DNA of 10,867 nt from Candidatus Gottesmanbacteria bacterium RIFCSPLOWO2_01_FULL_49_10 (GCA_001781025.1 MFJZ01000010.1:4115-14981); one strand, 5' to 3'. Counted from the stretch's first letter, positions 1 through 5,705 are shown. The notes: a model not told the origin generated them from the letters alone. Numbers and translations are program-made.

Positions 1-1
1 T

Positions 2-706
2 TGGTTTGCCGCGGTTTTGAGCTTTCTCAATGTTCTCTCCGTTCTCCTCTTTTTTCCTGAAACACGCGCACGGGTAGAGGAGCGATTTGTCATCCGGTGG
101 GGGCAGTCGGTCCATAACATCTATCGTGCATTTACCACGCGGGGCATACATACGCTTTTCATCACGTCACTTCTATTCCAGGGGGGGTTATCGTTTTTGT
201 TTACATTTTTTAGCGTCTACCTTATTCGCAAGTTTTCCTTTACGCAAGGGAATATCGGCGACTATTTTGCCTACATCGGTCTCTGGGTGGTTATCACGCA
301 GGCCGTCGTCACCCGCGCCATATCAAAGCGTTTCCCTGAAGCATTGGTTCTCCGAGTAACATTGTTGGGATGCGCTATTGCGACGTTTTGCTTCTTTCTC
401 CCGAGTGCATGGTGGGGGCTCCTCGTGGTGACTCCGTTTTTTGCTATCAACAACGGCCTCACACAGGCAAATATGGTAAGCCTTATCAGTCGATCTGCCG
501 ATTCATCGATCCAGGGAGAAATGATGGGGATTAACGCAAGCGTTCAGGCGATTGCCCAAGCTGTCCCGCCCATCCTTTCGGGTTTGGTTGCCTCACAAAT
601 TAGTCCCGAGGCGCCCATCATTATCTCCTCACTGATCGTGGGAGCCTCCTGGCTGTTTTTTATGACGTCGTTTCGCCGGGAGCAGACGGCGTCTCGTGTA
701 CAATAG
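2..706 (+). CDS. MFS transporter, C-terminal part (5' end outside window)
   Basis: Open reading frame running in from the left edge without a stop; about 234 residues are visible. The first visible residues (hydrophobic stretch ending in FFPETRAR) look like the end of TM6 and the cytoplasmic loop between the two six-helix halves of a major facilitator transporter. About six further hydrophobic helices follow, with loops such as RKFSFTQG and a charged ISKRF turn, then a short charged C-terminal tail. The sequence resembles the TetA/multidrug efflux type of MFS protein; the substrate cannot be read from it. The TTG at 17 is an internal leucine codon, not a start, because the frame stays open upstream. 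The stop lies 13 nt before the next gene, so the two are probably cotranscribed. Confidence 0.8.
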   Translation, partial: WFAAVLSFLNVLSVLLFFPETRARVEERFVIRWGQSVHNIYRAFTTRGIHTLFITSLLFQGGLSFLFTFFSVYLIRKFSFTQGNIGDYFAYIGLWVVITQAVVTRAISKRFPEALVLRVTLLGCAIATFCFFLPSAWWGLLVVTPFFAINNGLTQANMVSLISRSADSSIQGEMMGINASVQAIAQAVPPILSGLVASQISPEAPIIISSLIVGASWLFFMTSFRREQTASRVQ

Positions 707-719
707 GAGATGGAGGGAT

Positions 720-1340
720 ATGCGAGAGGCACTTAGGGAGCGCGTATTTAGGGTTGCTGCACGGGCAAAGACGCTCGTGTACCACATGTTTTTTGCAGTG
801 TACGCCGTTTTCATTTTGACACTTCTCGTAGGAAGCATTGCATTGGTTGGGGATCTCCCGTGGAGTGGGCAGATGTATGGGCTTGGCGTGTGGAGCGGGA
901 GAGCGGCGGTGACGATCCTTGCGGCTGTTCTCGTTCCGGGAATACTCGGACGCTTTGGGATTCAGATTAAAGTCACACGGGTTATTACGTTCTACCGCAG
1001 ACAACTGGGGATTACGACATTTCTCCTGGCATTCACCCACGGGATGCTCGTGCGGTGGGTGGCGCGGATTGCACTTGGCCAGTACCCGCTCTCGGCAGCG
1101 CCACTCTTTGAGTTTTTCGGTACGTTTGCGCTCTCACTTCTTTTTTTCCTCTTTGTGACGTCCAACGACACAAGTGTCAAGCGCTTGGGTCCCTGGTGGA
1201 AGCGGCTCCACCGTACGGTCTACATCATTGTATGGCTTGTTTTGTTCCATACCCTTTTGCAACGGGTAAGTGTATGGAGCGCATTGATCGGTGTGGTCGC
1301 CGTACTTGAGGTGGTATCGCTTCTTTACTCGAGAATATAA
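720..1340 (+). CDS. Ferric-reductase-like transmembrane protein (YedZ/MsrQ-type heme b membrane protein)
   Basis: Predicted 206-residue integral membrane protein with about five to six hydrophobic segments. It fits the ferric reductase-like transmembrane domain family, which includes MsrQ/YedZ, the heme-b quinol-oxidising partner of the periplasmic methionine sulfoxide reductase MsrP. Supporting features are RRQLG just before a helix containing H107 (FTHG), then the KRLHR loop with H164 and a helix with H177 (LFHT); such histidines ligate heme in the family. Start chosen at ATG 720 because AGGAGA at 705-710 sits 9 nt upstream; a GTG at 696 would overlap the preceding gene. No MsrP-like molybdopterin subunit is in the window, so the electron acceptor is unknown. 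Probably in one operon with the MFS gene. Confidence 0.72.
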   Translation: MREALRERVFRVAARAKTLVYHMFFAVYAVFILTLLVGSIALVGDLPWSGQMYGLGVWSGRAAVTILAAVLVPGILGRFGIQIKVTRVITFYRRQLGITTFLLAFTHGMLVRWVARIALGQYPLSAAPLFEFFGTFALSLLFFLFVTSNDTSVKRLGPWWKRLHRTVYIIVWLVLFHTLLQRVSVWSALIGVVAVLEVVSLLYSRI

Positions 1341-1354
1341 AAGGGTTTTTTATT

Positions 1355-1579
1355 TTATGTATTCGTCCCAGCAGAATTATCCCCAGCGTCTCCGGATAAA
1401 ATGGATGTAATTGAATCAAAGAGGGCCCTAAGAACGCCTCCTTCGTGTTCTAGCGCTTCTTTCAGTGTCGAATGACCGGCGTGATCTCCCATAGCAGCAA
1501 TCTGTTCTGGTGGTAGTCCAGCTTTTTGCGCATGAAGTAAGTACTCTGGTGCCTCTTTAGATTCAGGGGTATTTTCCAT
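1355..1579 (-). CDS. Hypothetical 74-residue soluble protein
   Basis: Not recognised. Starting at ATG 1577-1579 the protein is 74 residues, hydrophilic and acidic. A likely helical N-terminal part contains APEYLLHAQKAGLPPEQ and a His-containing GDHAGHS stretch; a helix around LRALFDSITSIL follows, then a Gly/Asp/Asn-rich tail. There is no signal peptide or membrane segment. The frame can be extended upstream to a TTG inside the hairpin at 1628-1654, but that extension would be encoded by the AT-rich repeats and looks like low-complexity noise, so the internal ATG is preferred. No Shine-Dalgarno is visible before it, only AATTTATA-type sequence. It is convergent with the heme protein gene (14 nt between stops). 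Real gene probable, function unknown. Confidence 0.5.
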   Translation of the reverse strand: MENTPESKEAPEYLLHAQKAGLPPEQIAAMGDHAGHSTLKEALEHEGGVLRALFDSITSILSGDAGDNSAGTNT

Positions 1580-1627
1580 AAATTGATATATAAATTGATA
1601 GCTCTGGCTATAAATTGATATAAATTG
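1577..1627. repeat. Cluster of four TATAAATTG repeats upstream of the 74-residue gene
   Basis: TATAAATTG occurs at 1589-1597, 1609-1617 and 1619-1627, with a one-mismatch copy (CATAAATTG) at 1577-1585. Two copies extend to an identical 12-mer, TATAAATTGATA, at 1589-1600 and 1609-1620, separated by GCTCTGGC. The block is far more AT-rich than its surroundings and lies directly before the ATG at 1579 on the minus strand. It could hold the promoter of that gene, binding sites for a regulator, or simply a slippage-generated repeat; the sequence does not decide. Confidence 0.6.
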
Positions 1628-1654
1628 GCTTCGCAAGGCCTGGCCTTGCGAAGC
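1628..1654 (-). terminator. 13-bp perfect palindrome after the 239-residue gene, probable terminator hairpin
   Basis: GCTTCGCAAGGCC at 1628-1640 is exactly complementary to GGCCTTGCGAAGC at 1642-1654 with one base between the arms; as RNA this gives about 12 bp and a 3-nt loop. The right arm touches the TAG stop (1654-1656) of the minus-strand gene, the position expected of a terminator. The following minus-strand sequence is U-rich but broken (CAATTTATATCAATTT) rather than a clean U tract, so termination is likely but not certain. A dispersed palindromic (REP-like) element is the alternative. Confidence 0.55.
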
Positions 1655-2373
1655 TAATTACATGAGATAACTGCTGTGTGCGTGGGTACTTCACCCAGAT
1701 TGACTGCGGTGCGTTTTCCATTGAGCGACGCGCCGTCCAGTACGACGCGGATTTCAGGATCTACGGCGAATCGGAGAGTAAAGCCAAATGTTGTTACCGT
1801 GATGCCGTCCCGCGTAGTTCCGTCTATCGTTGCCCGAAGCGGTGGAACCGTGAGGGTCGCCGATTCTCCGTTCCTGATGGGGTCCGGTGGGATGGAGAGG
1901 CCAGGGAGGTTGATCGGGATATTGCCGGAGAGGGTCATCGTATCACAACCGTTGTTGGTGAGGGTCAGGGTGACCGCCGCGAGTTTGAGGTAGGCCACGA
2001 GTCCACCGAGAGCAAGTGTGCCAATGAGAAATGTGCCCAAGATGGTGTTCCCGAGCAATCCTCGACCCGCGAATTGTTTTGCGAGGCTTGCGATATCTCC
2101 CTTAAGCGCTTGACACGCCTGGTCGATGCCCTCCTTGGATTCATCGGTCAGTTTGAGCGCTTTTTTGATCTTTTTCAAGGTTTCCGGTGGCATATCGTCA
2201 CCATACTCATTGAGGATCGGTTCAAGATGGTTTTTCAGGTACCCGTACCATTCGTTTGCTTTTACGAATTGGCCACAGGTGTGTTTGAGGTTTTTATGGA
2301 ACCGAAGAAGCGCAGCTGCAATTTTTTTCCGTTTCTTTTTCCGGTCAGATGATGGGGTTGACTTCTGTGTCAT
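1654..2373 (-). CDS. Single-pass membrane protein with helical cytoplasmic half and beta-rich outer half, unknown function
   Basis: Not recognised as a known family. The 239-residue protein has a Lys/Arg-rich N-terminus (KKKRKK at 12-17), a mostly helical region of about residues 18-100, one hydrophobic transmembrane segment at roughly 106-128, and a C-terminal half (131-239) rich in alternating Thr/Val/Leu with Pro/Gly turns that looks like a beta-sandwich. The positive N-terminus suggests N-in topology, leaving the beta domain outside. C143 and C238 bracket that domain and could form a disulfide. ATG at 2371-2373 has no clear Shine-Dalgarno; a GTTACAAA dyad lies just upstream. A long opposite-strand frame across the same bases is arginine/cysteine-rich and lacks coherent features, so this strand is preferred. 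Confidence 0.65.
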   Translation of the reverse strand: MTQKSTPSSDRKKKRKKIAAALLRFHKNLKHTCGQFVKANEWYGYLKNHLEPILNEYGDDMPPETLKKIKKALKLTDESKEGIDQACQALKGDIASLAKQFAGRGLLGNTILGTFLIGTLALGGLVAYLKLAAVTLTLTNNGCDTMTLSGNIPINLPGLSIPPDPIRNGESATLTVPPLRATIDGTTRDGITVTTFGFTLRFAVDPEIRVVLDGASLNGKRTAVNLGEVPTHTAVISCN

Positions 2374-2375
2374 AC

Positions 2376-2403
2376 GTTACAAAGGTATGATGTCGTTTGT
2401 AAC
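2376..2403. promoter_or_regulatory. Perfect 8-bp inverted repeat GTTACAAA/TTTGTAAC, possible operator
   Basis: GTTACAAA at 2376-2383 and TTTGTAAC at 2396-2403 form a perfect dyad with a 12-bp centre. It sits 3 nt upstream of the ATG at 2373 in the 63-nt gap between two minus-strand genes. The 20-bp spacing between half-site starts corresponds to about two helical turns, suitable for a dimeric regulator. The low GC content makes a transcription terminator unlikely. Role inferred from geometry and position only. Confidence 0.4.
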
Positions 2404-2436
2404 ACAGCAGATCGATCAATTCAAGGATGGGAAGCG

Positions 2437-3687
2437 TTATGGTCCTTCTGCGTGGGTGGGTTCCGGGGTTGTGGGCGGTTGCGATTTCCCTGATCCACTG
2501 TTTGAATATTGATACATTCTTGGAGTTTCACGAGATTCAACGTTTTTTTGACTATTGAGAGATCCCGTGGGAGCGAGTTCATATCGATTTTTCATCATTT
2601 CGTTTTTCTGCATTTCCTGAGTTTTCCGGAGCTCCAGGAGGCGGTTTTGATTTTCTTTGGTGTATTCGAGTGCCTTTTGGAACCCCGGGCATTTTTCTGG
2701 GTACTGTTGGCACCACTGTCGGCATTCTTGTTCATTGCGACATCCGCTGGGTCCTAAAAATCCGGGTGTACCCGATGCAGTATTGGGTAATTGGTTTCTC
2801 ATTTCGAGAGTTTTTTGGTACCCCGGGCATTCATTGGGGTGTTGTACACAGTAGTTTCGGCAGCTTTCCTCGTCAGTGCAGCCGCCCGGTCGGGCGAGAG
2901 ATCGCAGCGTGCCGCCTCGGGAAGACTCTCGTGTTGCGTCGGATGGTCCTCTTGTTGGTCGATATTTGCGCGTAAATGCCATGCACACATCTTTGTTTTC
3001 CTCGCATTTTTGTCGACAGGATTCCATGGAATCACAGCCAAGCTCGGTTTTTGCTTTTTCGATAAGCGCTTGTTTTTCCGGGTCAACTGCTTCTTCTTCG
3101 GGTTTTCGCTGTGGTCTGTGGCGACGAGCAAACTCTTGGCATTTGACGGGATTTTGCTCGCACAACGTATGACAGCTGTCAAGCGATGTGCAGCCGAGTT
3201 CGGTTTGTGCCTGATTTACCAGTTCTTCTCTCTTGGTTTCGTCCTCAGGAGAAGGCTCGATCTCTTTATGGAATCCTTTCTTTTTGGCAAACGCAATACA
3301 GGCGTCTTGATGGTCACTACTGTCGCAGTAGGATTTACACTCGAGGGCGCTTGCACAGTTTCCGAGTTCCGCAATCGGGAAGGTGATGCCAAAGCTTTTT
3401 GCTTTTACCTCCATCACGCGCTTTTCATCCTCAGAAGGAGTAGACAGACCTAAGACCTTCTCGCCGACGACATAGTTCCCATACGACCAACAGGCAGCTT
3501 TGTTTTCAGGAATCTCGCAATACAAATAGCACTCTTTTGCATCTCTGCAGTAGCCCAGATCGGGGATCGGGTAGCTCAGGAGTGATTGGGCGGAGACAGA
3601 GGGTACATTAAAACTTAAAACTTTAAAATTAAAGATGATAAATACGAAAAGAAAAACAAAGAGTTTTAAGAAGTTTAAAGTTTTCAT
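2437..3687 (-). CDS. Secreted protein with six tandem four-cysteine modules
   Basis: 416 residues. An N-terminal signal peptide (MK, then a Phe/Leu/Ile-rich core of about residues 5-26, likely cleaved after VSA near residue 33) sends it out of the cytoplasm. The mature chain has six modules of pattern C-x5-C-x3-C-x(6 or 8)-C: Cys 47/53/57/66, 111/117/121/130, 166/172/176/183, 218/224/228/235, 270/276/280/287 and 316/322/326/333. These 24 cysteines are the only ones in the protein. Modules 1-2 have the x8 end spacing and a Pro-Ile-x-x-Leu-Gly lead-in; modules 3-6 have x6, and 3-4 share ELGC. Charged or Pro-rich linkers separate the modules, followed by a Gln/Lys/Met-rich helix (about 336-370) and a Ser/Pro/Thr-rich tail. 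No enzyme motif is seen. A binding or disulfide-stabilised surface role is inferred. Confidence 0.82.
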   Translation of the reverse strand: MKTLNFLKLFVFLFVFIIFNFKVLSFNVPSVSAQSLLSYPIPDLGYCRDAKECYLYCEIPENKAACWSYGNYVVGEKVLGLSTPSEDEKRVMEVKAKSFGITFPIAELGNCASALECKSYCDSSDHQDACIAFAKKKGFHKEIEPSPEDETKREELVNQAQTELGCTSLDSCHTLCEQNPVKCQEFARRHRPQRKPEEEAVDPEKQALIEKAKTELGCDSMESCRQKCEENKDVCMAFTRKYRPTRGPSDATRESSRGGTLRSLARPGGCTDEESCRNYCVQHPNECPGYQKTLEMRNQLPNTASGTPGFLGPSGCRNEQECRQWCQQYPEKCPGFQKALEYTKENQNRLLELRKTQEMQKNEMMKNRYELAPTGSLNSQKNVESRETPRMYQYSNSGSGKSQPPTTPEPTHAEGP

Positions 3688-3704
3688 TTTTAAGTTTAAA
3701 GTTT
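3671..3704. repeat. 13-bp direct repeat straddling the start of the Cys-rich protein gene
   Basis: AAGTTTAAAGTTT occurs at 3671-3683 and again at 3692-3704, flanking the start codon at 3685-3687. The surrounding stretch, about 3600-3710, encoding the signal peptide and the short leader, is almost pure A/T, unlike the body of the gene. No Shine-Dalgarno is present in the 23-nt gap to the upstream gene. It may be a slippage product or a translation-enhancing AT-rich initiation region. Confidence 0.5.
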
Positions 3705-3710
3705 GTATAG

Positions 3711-4025
3711 TTATCTCAGTGCCTCAAATGGATTCTGATACTCCCTTGATCCTGTTGGTGTTACCGAAAACGGGTTTTGATACGGGGTAGGAGTAGGTTC
3801 TGCAAATGGATTTATCGGGGTTGATGCCTCCGCTGACCCGCTCGTTTCGTTAAATGAGGACTGGGGTTTTTCTGCGAACGGATTCTGAAACGATGACGGA
3901 GCGCTTTGTTTTTCGGTTTGTGCAGCTTGTTTGTTCGGTGCAAGAATATACGCGTATAGAGCGTAGCCCGTTGCGCCGACGAGGCCAAAGAGTAAAAGTA
4001 AAATTACCGGGATTTTCCAATTCAT
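3711..4025 (-). CDS. Small single-TM protein with four NPF motifs
   Basis: 104 residues, not assigned to a family. MNWK is followed by a hydrophobic segment (about residues 5-28) that should anchor it in the membrane. The rest is a low-complexity Ser/Thr/Pro/Gln/Glu region expected to be disordered. Within it Asn-Pro-Phe occurs four times, at residues 48-50, 72-74, 84-86 and 98-100, three times preceded by Gln (QNPF); the last lies six residues from the C-terminus. The regular spacing (24, 12 and 14 residues) suggests repeated short binding motifs. It starts at ATG 4023-4025, with a TTGACA/TACAAT promoter just upstream, and ends 23 nt before the Cys-rich secreted protein, so the two are probably cotranscribed. 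Confidence 0.65.
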   Translation of the reverse strand: MNWKIPVILLLLFGLVGATGYALYAYILAPNKQAAQTEKQSAPSSFQNPFAEKPQSSFNETSGSAEASTPINPFAEPTPTPYQNPFSVTPTGSREYQNPFEALR

Positions 4026-4046
4026 AACAAAATGGTATCTTCTCCC

Positions 4047-4077
4047 ATTGTATGAATACGCTACGGACGTTTGTCAA
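4047..4077 (-). promoter_or_regulatory. Sigma-70-type promoter for the NPF protein gene
   Basis: Read on the minus strand, TTGACA (4077-4072) is followed after 19 bp by TACAAT (4052-4047). The hexamers are perfect and near-perfect; the spacer is 2 bp longer than ideal. Transcription would begin near 4040, giving a leader of about 15 nt before ATG 4025. GGGAG at 4042-4046 is 16 nt from the ATG, too far for a standard ribosome-binding site. Confidence 0.5.
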
Positions 4078-4100
4078 TGGTGTCGGTCCCCGTCCTTACA

Positions 4101-4529
4101 CTACCACTTGGGCTTAATAATGTAGCGCTTGGTGTTCATCCTACCGTTTTTGAGCGTCGTTGCGATGGTGAGGGATGCATCCGTAATGTTGGTATGGGGC
4201 GTGCAGACACCCTTGCTGCACGTTCCGAAGTAAAGGTCGCGCGTATCGCTTAACCTGCCGCTTGGAGAAAGTGTTCCTACAACTCCCTGCGGTATGCCAT
4301 TTGCAGTATAACTTAACGTATAGCTTGCTTTACTGACTGTTCCCAGGTTTGTAAACGTCACAAGGACGCTATGTGTTGGACGGGAAAGCCTAGCGCTCGA
4401 GTAGGAGATGCCTACGGGAGCAAGAGACGATACTTTTCCTCGAACGCGCAGCTTTGCCGCTTCAGCCGGGCGACCGACGAGGGACAAAAATACAAGAAGA
4501 CCGACGACAAAAACACTCCGGGACAGCAT
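4101..4529 (-). CDS. Secreted beta-rich surface protein, CARDB/Ig-like, unknown function
   Basis: 142 residues from ATG 4527-4529. A typical signal peptide (MLSRS, hydrophobic core to about residue 19, AEA cleavage site near 24) is followed by about 118 residues of alternating hydrophobic/Thr/Ser strands. The stretch SVLVTFTNLGTVSKASY resembles CARDB or other Ig-like adhesion modules. C104 and C109 (CSKGVC) could form a small disulfide loop, and the C-terminus is basic. The frame extends seven codons further to a GTG at 4550, but that extension lies inside the extended -10 promoter, so the ATG at 4529 is preferred. The leader would be only about 5 nt. Probably secreted or wall-associated; no enzymatic motif. 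Confidence 0.68.
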   Translation of the reverse strand: MLSRSVFVVGLLVFLSLVGRPAEAAKLRVRGKVSSLAPVGISYSSARLSRPTHSVLVTFTNLGTVSKASYTLSYTANGIPQGVVGTLSPSGRLSDTRDLYFGTCSKGVCTPHTNITDASLTIATTLKNGRMNTKRYIIKPKW

Positions 4530-4540
4530 ATAATATAATA

Positions 4541-4549
4541 AGTATATCA
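4541..4549 (-). promoter_or_regulatory. Extended -10 promoter for the 142-residue secreted protein
   Basis: The minus strand reads TGATATACT, a TGn-TATACT extended -10 element. With a start point about 7 nt downstream, near 4534, the transcript would begin about 5 nt before ATG 4529, so the mRNA is essentially leaderless. No good -35 hexamer is needed or clearly seen. Confidence 0.5.
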
Positions 4550-4584
4550 CAGGTCATACGTGGGAAACGGGAGGAGTGTACTCC

Positions 4585-4614
4585 TTGCATCAGGGGAGTC
4601 TTATTAGCGATAAT
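4585..4614 (+). promoter_or_regulatory. Promoter placing transcription start at ATG 4621 (leaderless)
   Basis: TTGCAT at 4585-4590 and GATAAT at 4609-4614 are separated by 18 bp, close to the sigma-70 pattern. Transcription would begin at about 4621, the A of the ATG, predicting a leaderless mRNA. It is divergent from the minus-strand promoter at 4541-4549. An alternative GTG start at 4576 has GGGAGGA touching it, which is too close for normal ribosome binding. Confidence 0.45.
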
Positions 4615-4620
4615 ATCACT

Positions 4621-5259
4621 ATGAATAAATATACGTGGCCCATCGTCATCGGGATTATCCTCGGCAGTACGCTTAGTATTGCATACCTTTGGCAGGTACG
4701 TCGGACCACGCCGGGGGCATCGGGGTTACCGACAGAGACTACGTCGTCAACTCCCGCGCCGACGCAAAAGCTTACGACATGGAACGATCAAGCCGGATTT
4801 GTGTTTCAATACCCAGATGGGTTGTCGGTCAACAAGCACGATGAGGATAACGAAAATTACGCACATATTGAGTTTATGAGTAAAACTCACCCCGGAGGAC
4901 TTATCGTTTGGGCGAAAGATACTACCGCCCCCAATGTAAGCGCCTGGGTGCGGAGTGAAACGAGATTTACCGATGCCCCGGTCCTCGATACGGTGCTTGC
5001 ATCCCAACCGGCTAAAAAAATCATGCTCACTTCTCCCAAGCGCATGCTTATCGTCGGCACGGTGTCGGAGGCGATCGTCTTTAGCGTTGAAGCAACGCTT
5101 GATGATAGTGATTACTGGACAGGTGTCCATAAAACCATAACAGATAGCTTTAAGTTTGCTCCGCTCCCCGGGGAGAAAGTGTCGAGCGCCCCCGGTCCAA
5201 GCTCGTCGCAAAATGCCGCGGGTGAGGAACCTGTAGACGAGGAAGAGGTGTTAGAGTAG
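4621..5259 (+). CDS. Membrane-anchored PsbP-like domain protein
   Basis: 212 residues from ATG 4621. MNKYTWP precedes one hydrophobic anchor (about residues 7-26) and a Thr/Pro/Ser-rich linker (27-50). A compact domain of about 50-180 begins with WNDQAGFVFQYPDGLSV and ends with a helix and strand around TITDSFKF. This layout (an F-x-Y-P-x-G opening and a closing S-F segment) is that of PsbP-like domains, recurrent in small anchored proteins of Patescibacteria and Chloroflexi. The C-terminal 30 residues are Ser/Pro-rich and then strongly acidic (EEPVDEEEVLE). Outside-facing orientation is inferred. The GTG at 4576 would add 15 residues without signal-peptide character and is disfavoured. Function unknown; not photosynthetic. 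Confidence 0.65.
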   Translation: MNKYTWPIVIGIILGSTLSIAYLWQVRRTTPGASGLPTETTSSTPAPTQKLTTWNDQAGFVFQYPDGLSVNKHDEDNENYAHIEFMSKTHPGGLIVWAKDTTAPNVSAWVRSETRFTDAPVLDTVLASQPAKKIMLTSPKRMLIVGTVSEAIVFSVEATLDDSDYWTGVHKTITDSFKFAPLPGEKVSSAPGPSSSQNAAGEEPVDEEEVLE

Positions 5260-5277
5260 CAAGGGAACGCCGTTATG

Positions 5278-5286
5278 TGGTATACT
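5278..5286 (+). promoter_or_regulatory. Extended -10 promoter for the RRM protein gene
   Basis: TGGTATACT (TGn-TATACT) lies in the gap between the PsbP-like gene and the RRM gene. A start near 5293 would give a leader of about 120 nt, long compared with the near-leaderless neighbours and including the Shine-Dalgarno-hiding stem at 5352-5399. No convincing -35 hexamer was found. Confidence 0.5.
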
Positions 5287-5351
5287 CACTCTCGACCTGG
5301 GAACAAAGTGCGAGACCGCGTCCTGTGAGGGCTTCGAAGATACACTTCTGG

Positions 5352-5399
5352 CTTTCTCTTTAGGCATCGTAGTGTCCCCTTCAAGACCTAAGGAGAAAG
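5352..5399 (+). promoter_or_regulatory. Leader stem-loop sequestering the Shine-Dalgarno of the RRM gene
   Basis: CTTTCTCTTTAGG (5352-5364) pairs with CCTAAGGAGAAAG (5387-5399) over 13 bp with a single G-U wobble (5359/5392), around a 22-nt loop. The right arm contains AAGGAG (5390-5395), the only strong Shine-Dalgarno before ATG 5412, plus most of a second AAAGG (5396-5400). In the folded state the ribosome-binding site is fully hidden. Such structures serve as thermosensors or as sites of translational autoregulation; which applies here cannot be read from the sequence. Confidence 0.6.
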
Positions 5400-5411
5400 G
5401 AAACCAATACT

Positions 5412-5678
5412 ATGGCTACCAATTTGTTTGTTGGGAATCTTCCCTACACCATGGACAGCGACGGTCTTGGGCAATTATTTGCACAAGCCGGTACCGTCAC
5501 GTCTGCCAAAGTGATCTCGGATAAGTATTCCGGCCGGTCACGAGGCTTCGGGTTTGTCGAAATGGCAACCGACGAAGAGACGAAGAAGGCTATTGAATTA
5601 CTCAATGGCAAAGACGTTGAGGGACGAGCGCTAGTTGTCAACGAAGCACGACCACGGGAAGAGCGACCGCGAAACTAA
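5412..5678 (+). CDS. Small RNA-binding protein with a single RRM domain
   Basis: 88 residues, almost entirely one RNA recognition motif of the bacterial/cyanobacterial Rbp type. RNP2 is LFVGNL at residues 5-10 and RNP1 is RGFGFVEM at 44-51, with the aromatic RNA-stacking positions F6, F46 and F48 all present. The beta-alpha-beta-beta-alpha-beta order is complete, ending with RALVVNEARP and a short Arg/Glu tail instead of the Gly-rich tail of eukaryotic relatives. Such proteins bind single-stranded RNA; bacterial members are often cold-inducible or act as RNA chaperones. It has its own promoter, a long leader with a Shine-Dalgarno-hiding stem, and its own terminator, so it is a regulated single-gene unit. 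Confidence 0.93.
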   Translation: MATNLFVGNLPYTMDSDGLGQLFAQAGTVTSAKVISDKYSGRSRGFGFVEMATDEETKKAIELLNGKDVEGRALVVNEARPREERPRN

Positions 5679-5705
5679 TAGATACGCGTAGATTTGTAAA
5701 ACAAT

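Noticed and set aside
1332..1354. Possible terminator between the convergent genes (ATAAAA-GGG-TTTTTTAT)
   Set aside because: The stem would be only about six A-U pairs with no GC base pairs, so it is too weak to call.
1577..1627. CRISPR-like array
   Set aside because: The repeat units are 9-12 bp with irregular 10-20 bp spacing, far too short and irregular for a CRISPR array.
1580..1636. N-terminal extension of the 74-residue protein to a TTG at 1636
   Set aside because: The extension is encoded by AT-rich repeats and begins inside a hairpin arm.
1678..2352. Long plus-strand frame opposite the 239-residue membrane protein
   Set aside because: Its product is rich in Arg/Cys/Phe with no domain, signal or membrane logic, and has no ribosome-binding site. 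The minus-strand frame has a coherent anchor and beta-rich domain.
2791..3453. Plus-strand 220-codon frame with several hydrophobic stretches opposite the Cys-rich gene
   Set aside because: Its hydrophobic and Cys/Phe-rich look is the complement of the Lys/Glu/Cys codons of the repeat modules; the minus-strand product has a clean signal peptide and regular modules.
4747..5211. Minus-strand 154-codon frame opposite the PsbP-like gene
   Set aside because: Basic, featureless product; the plus-strand frame has a membrane anchor, a recognisable domain layout and a promoter.
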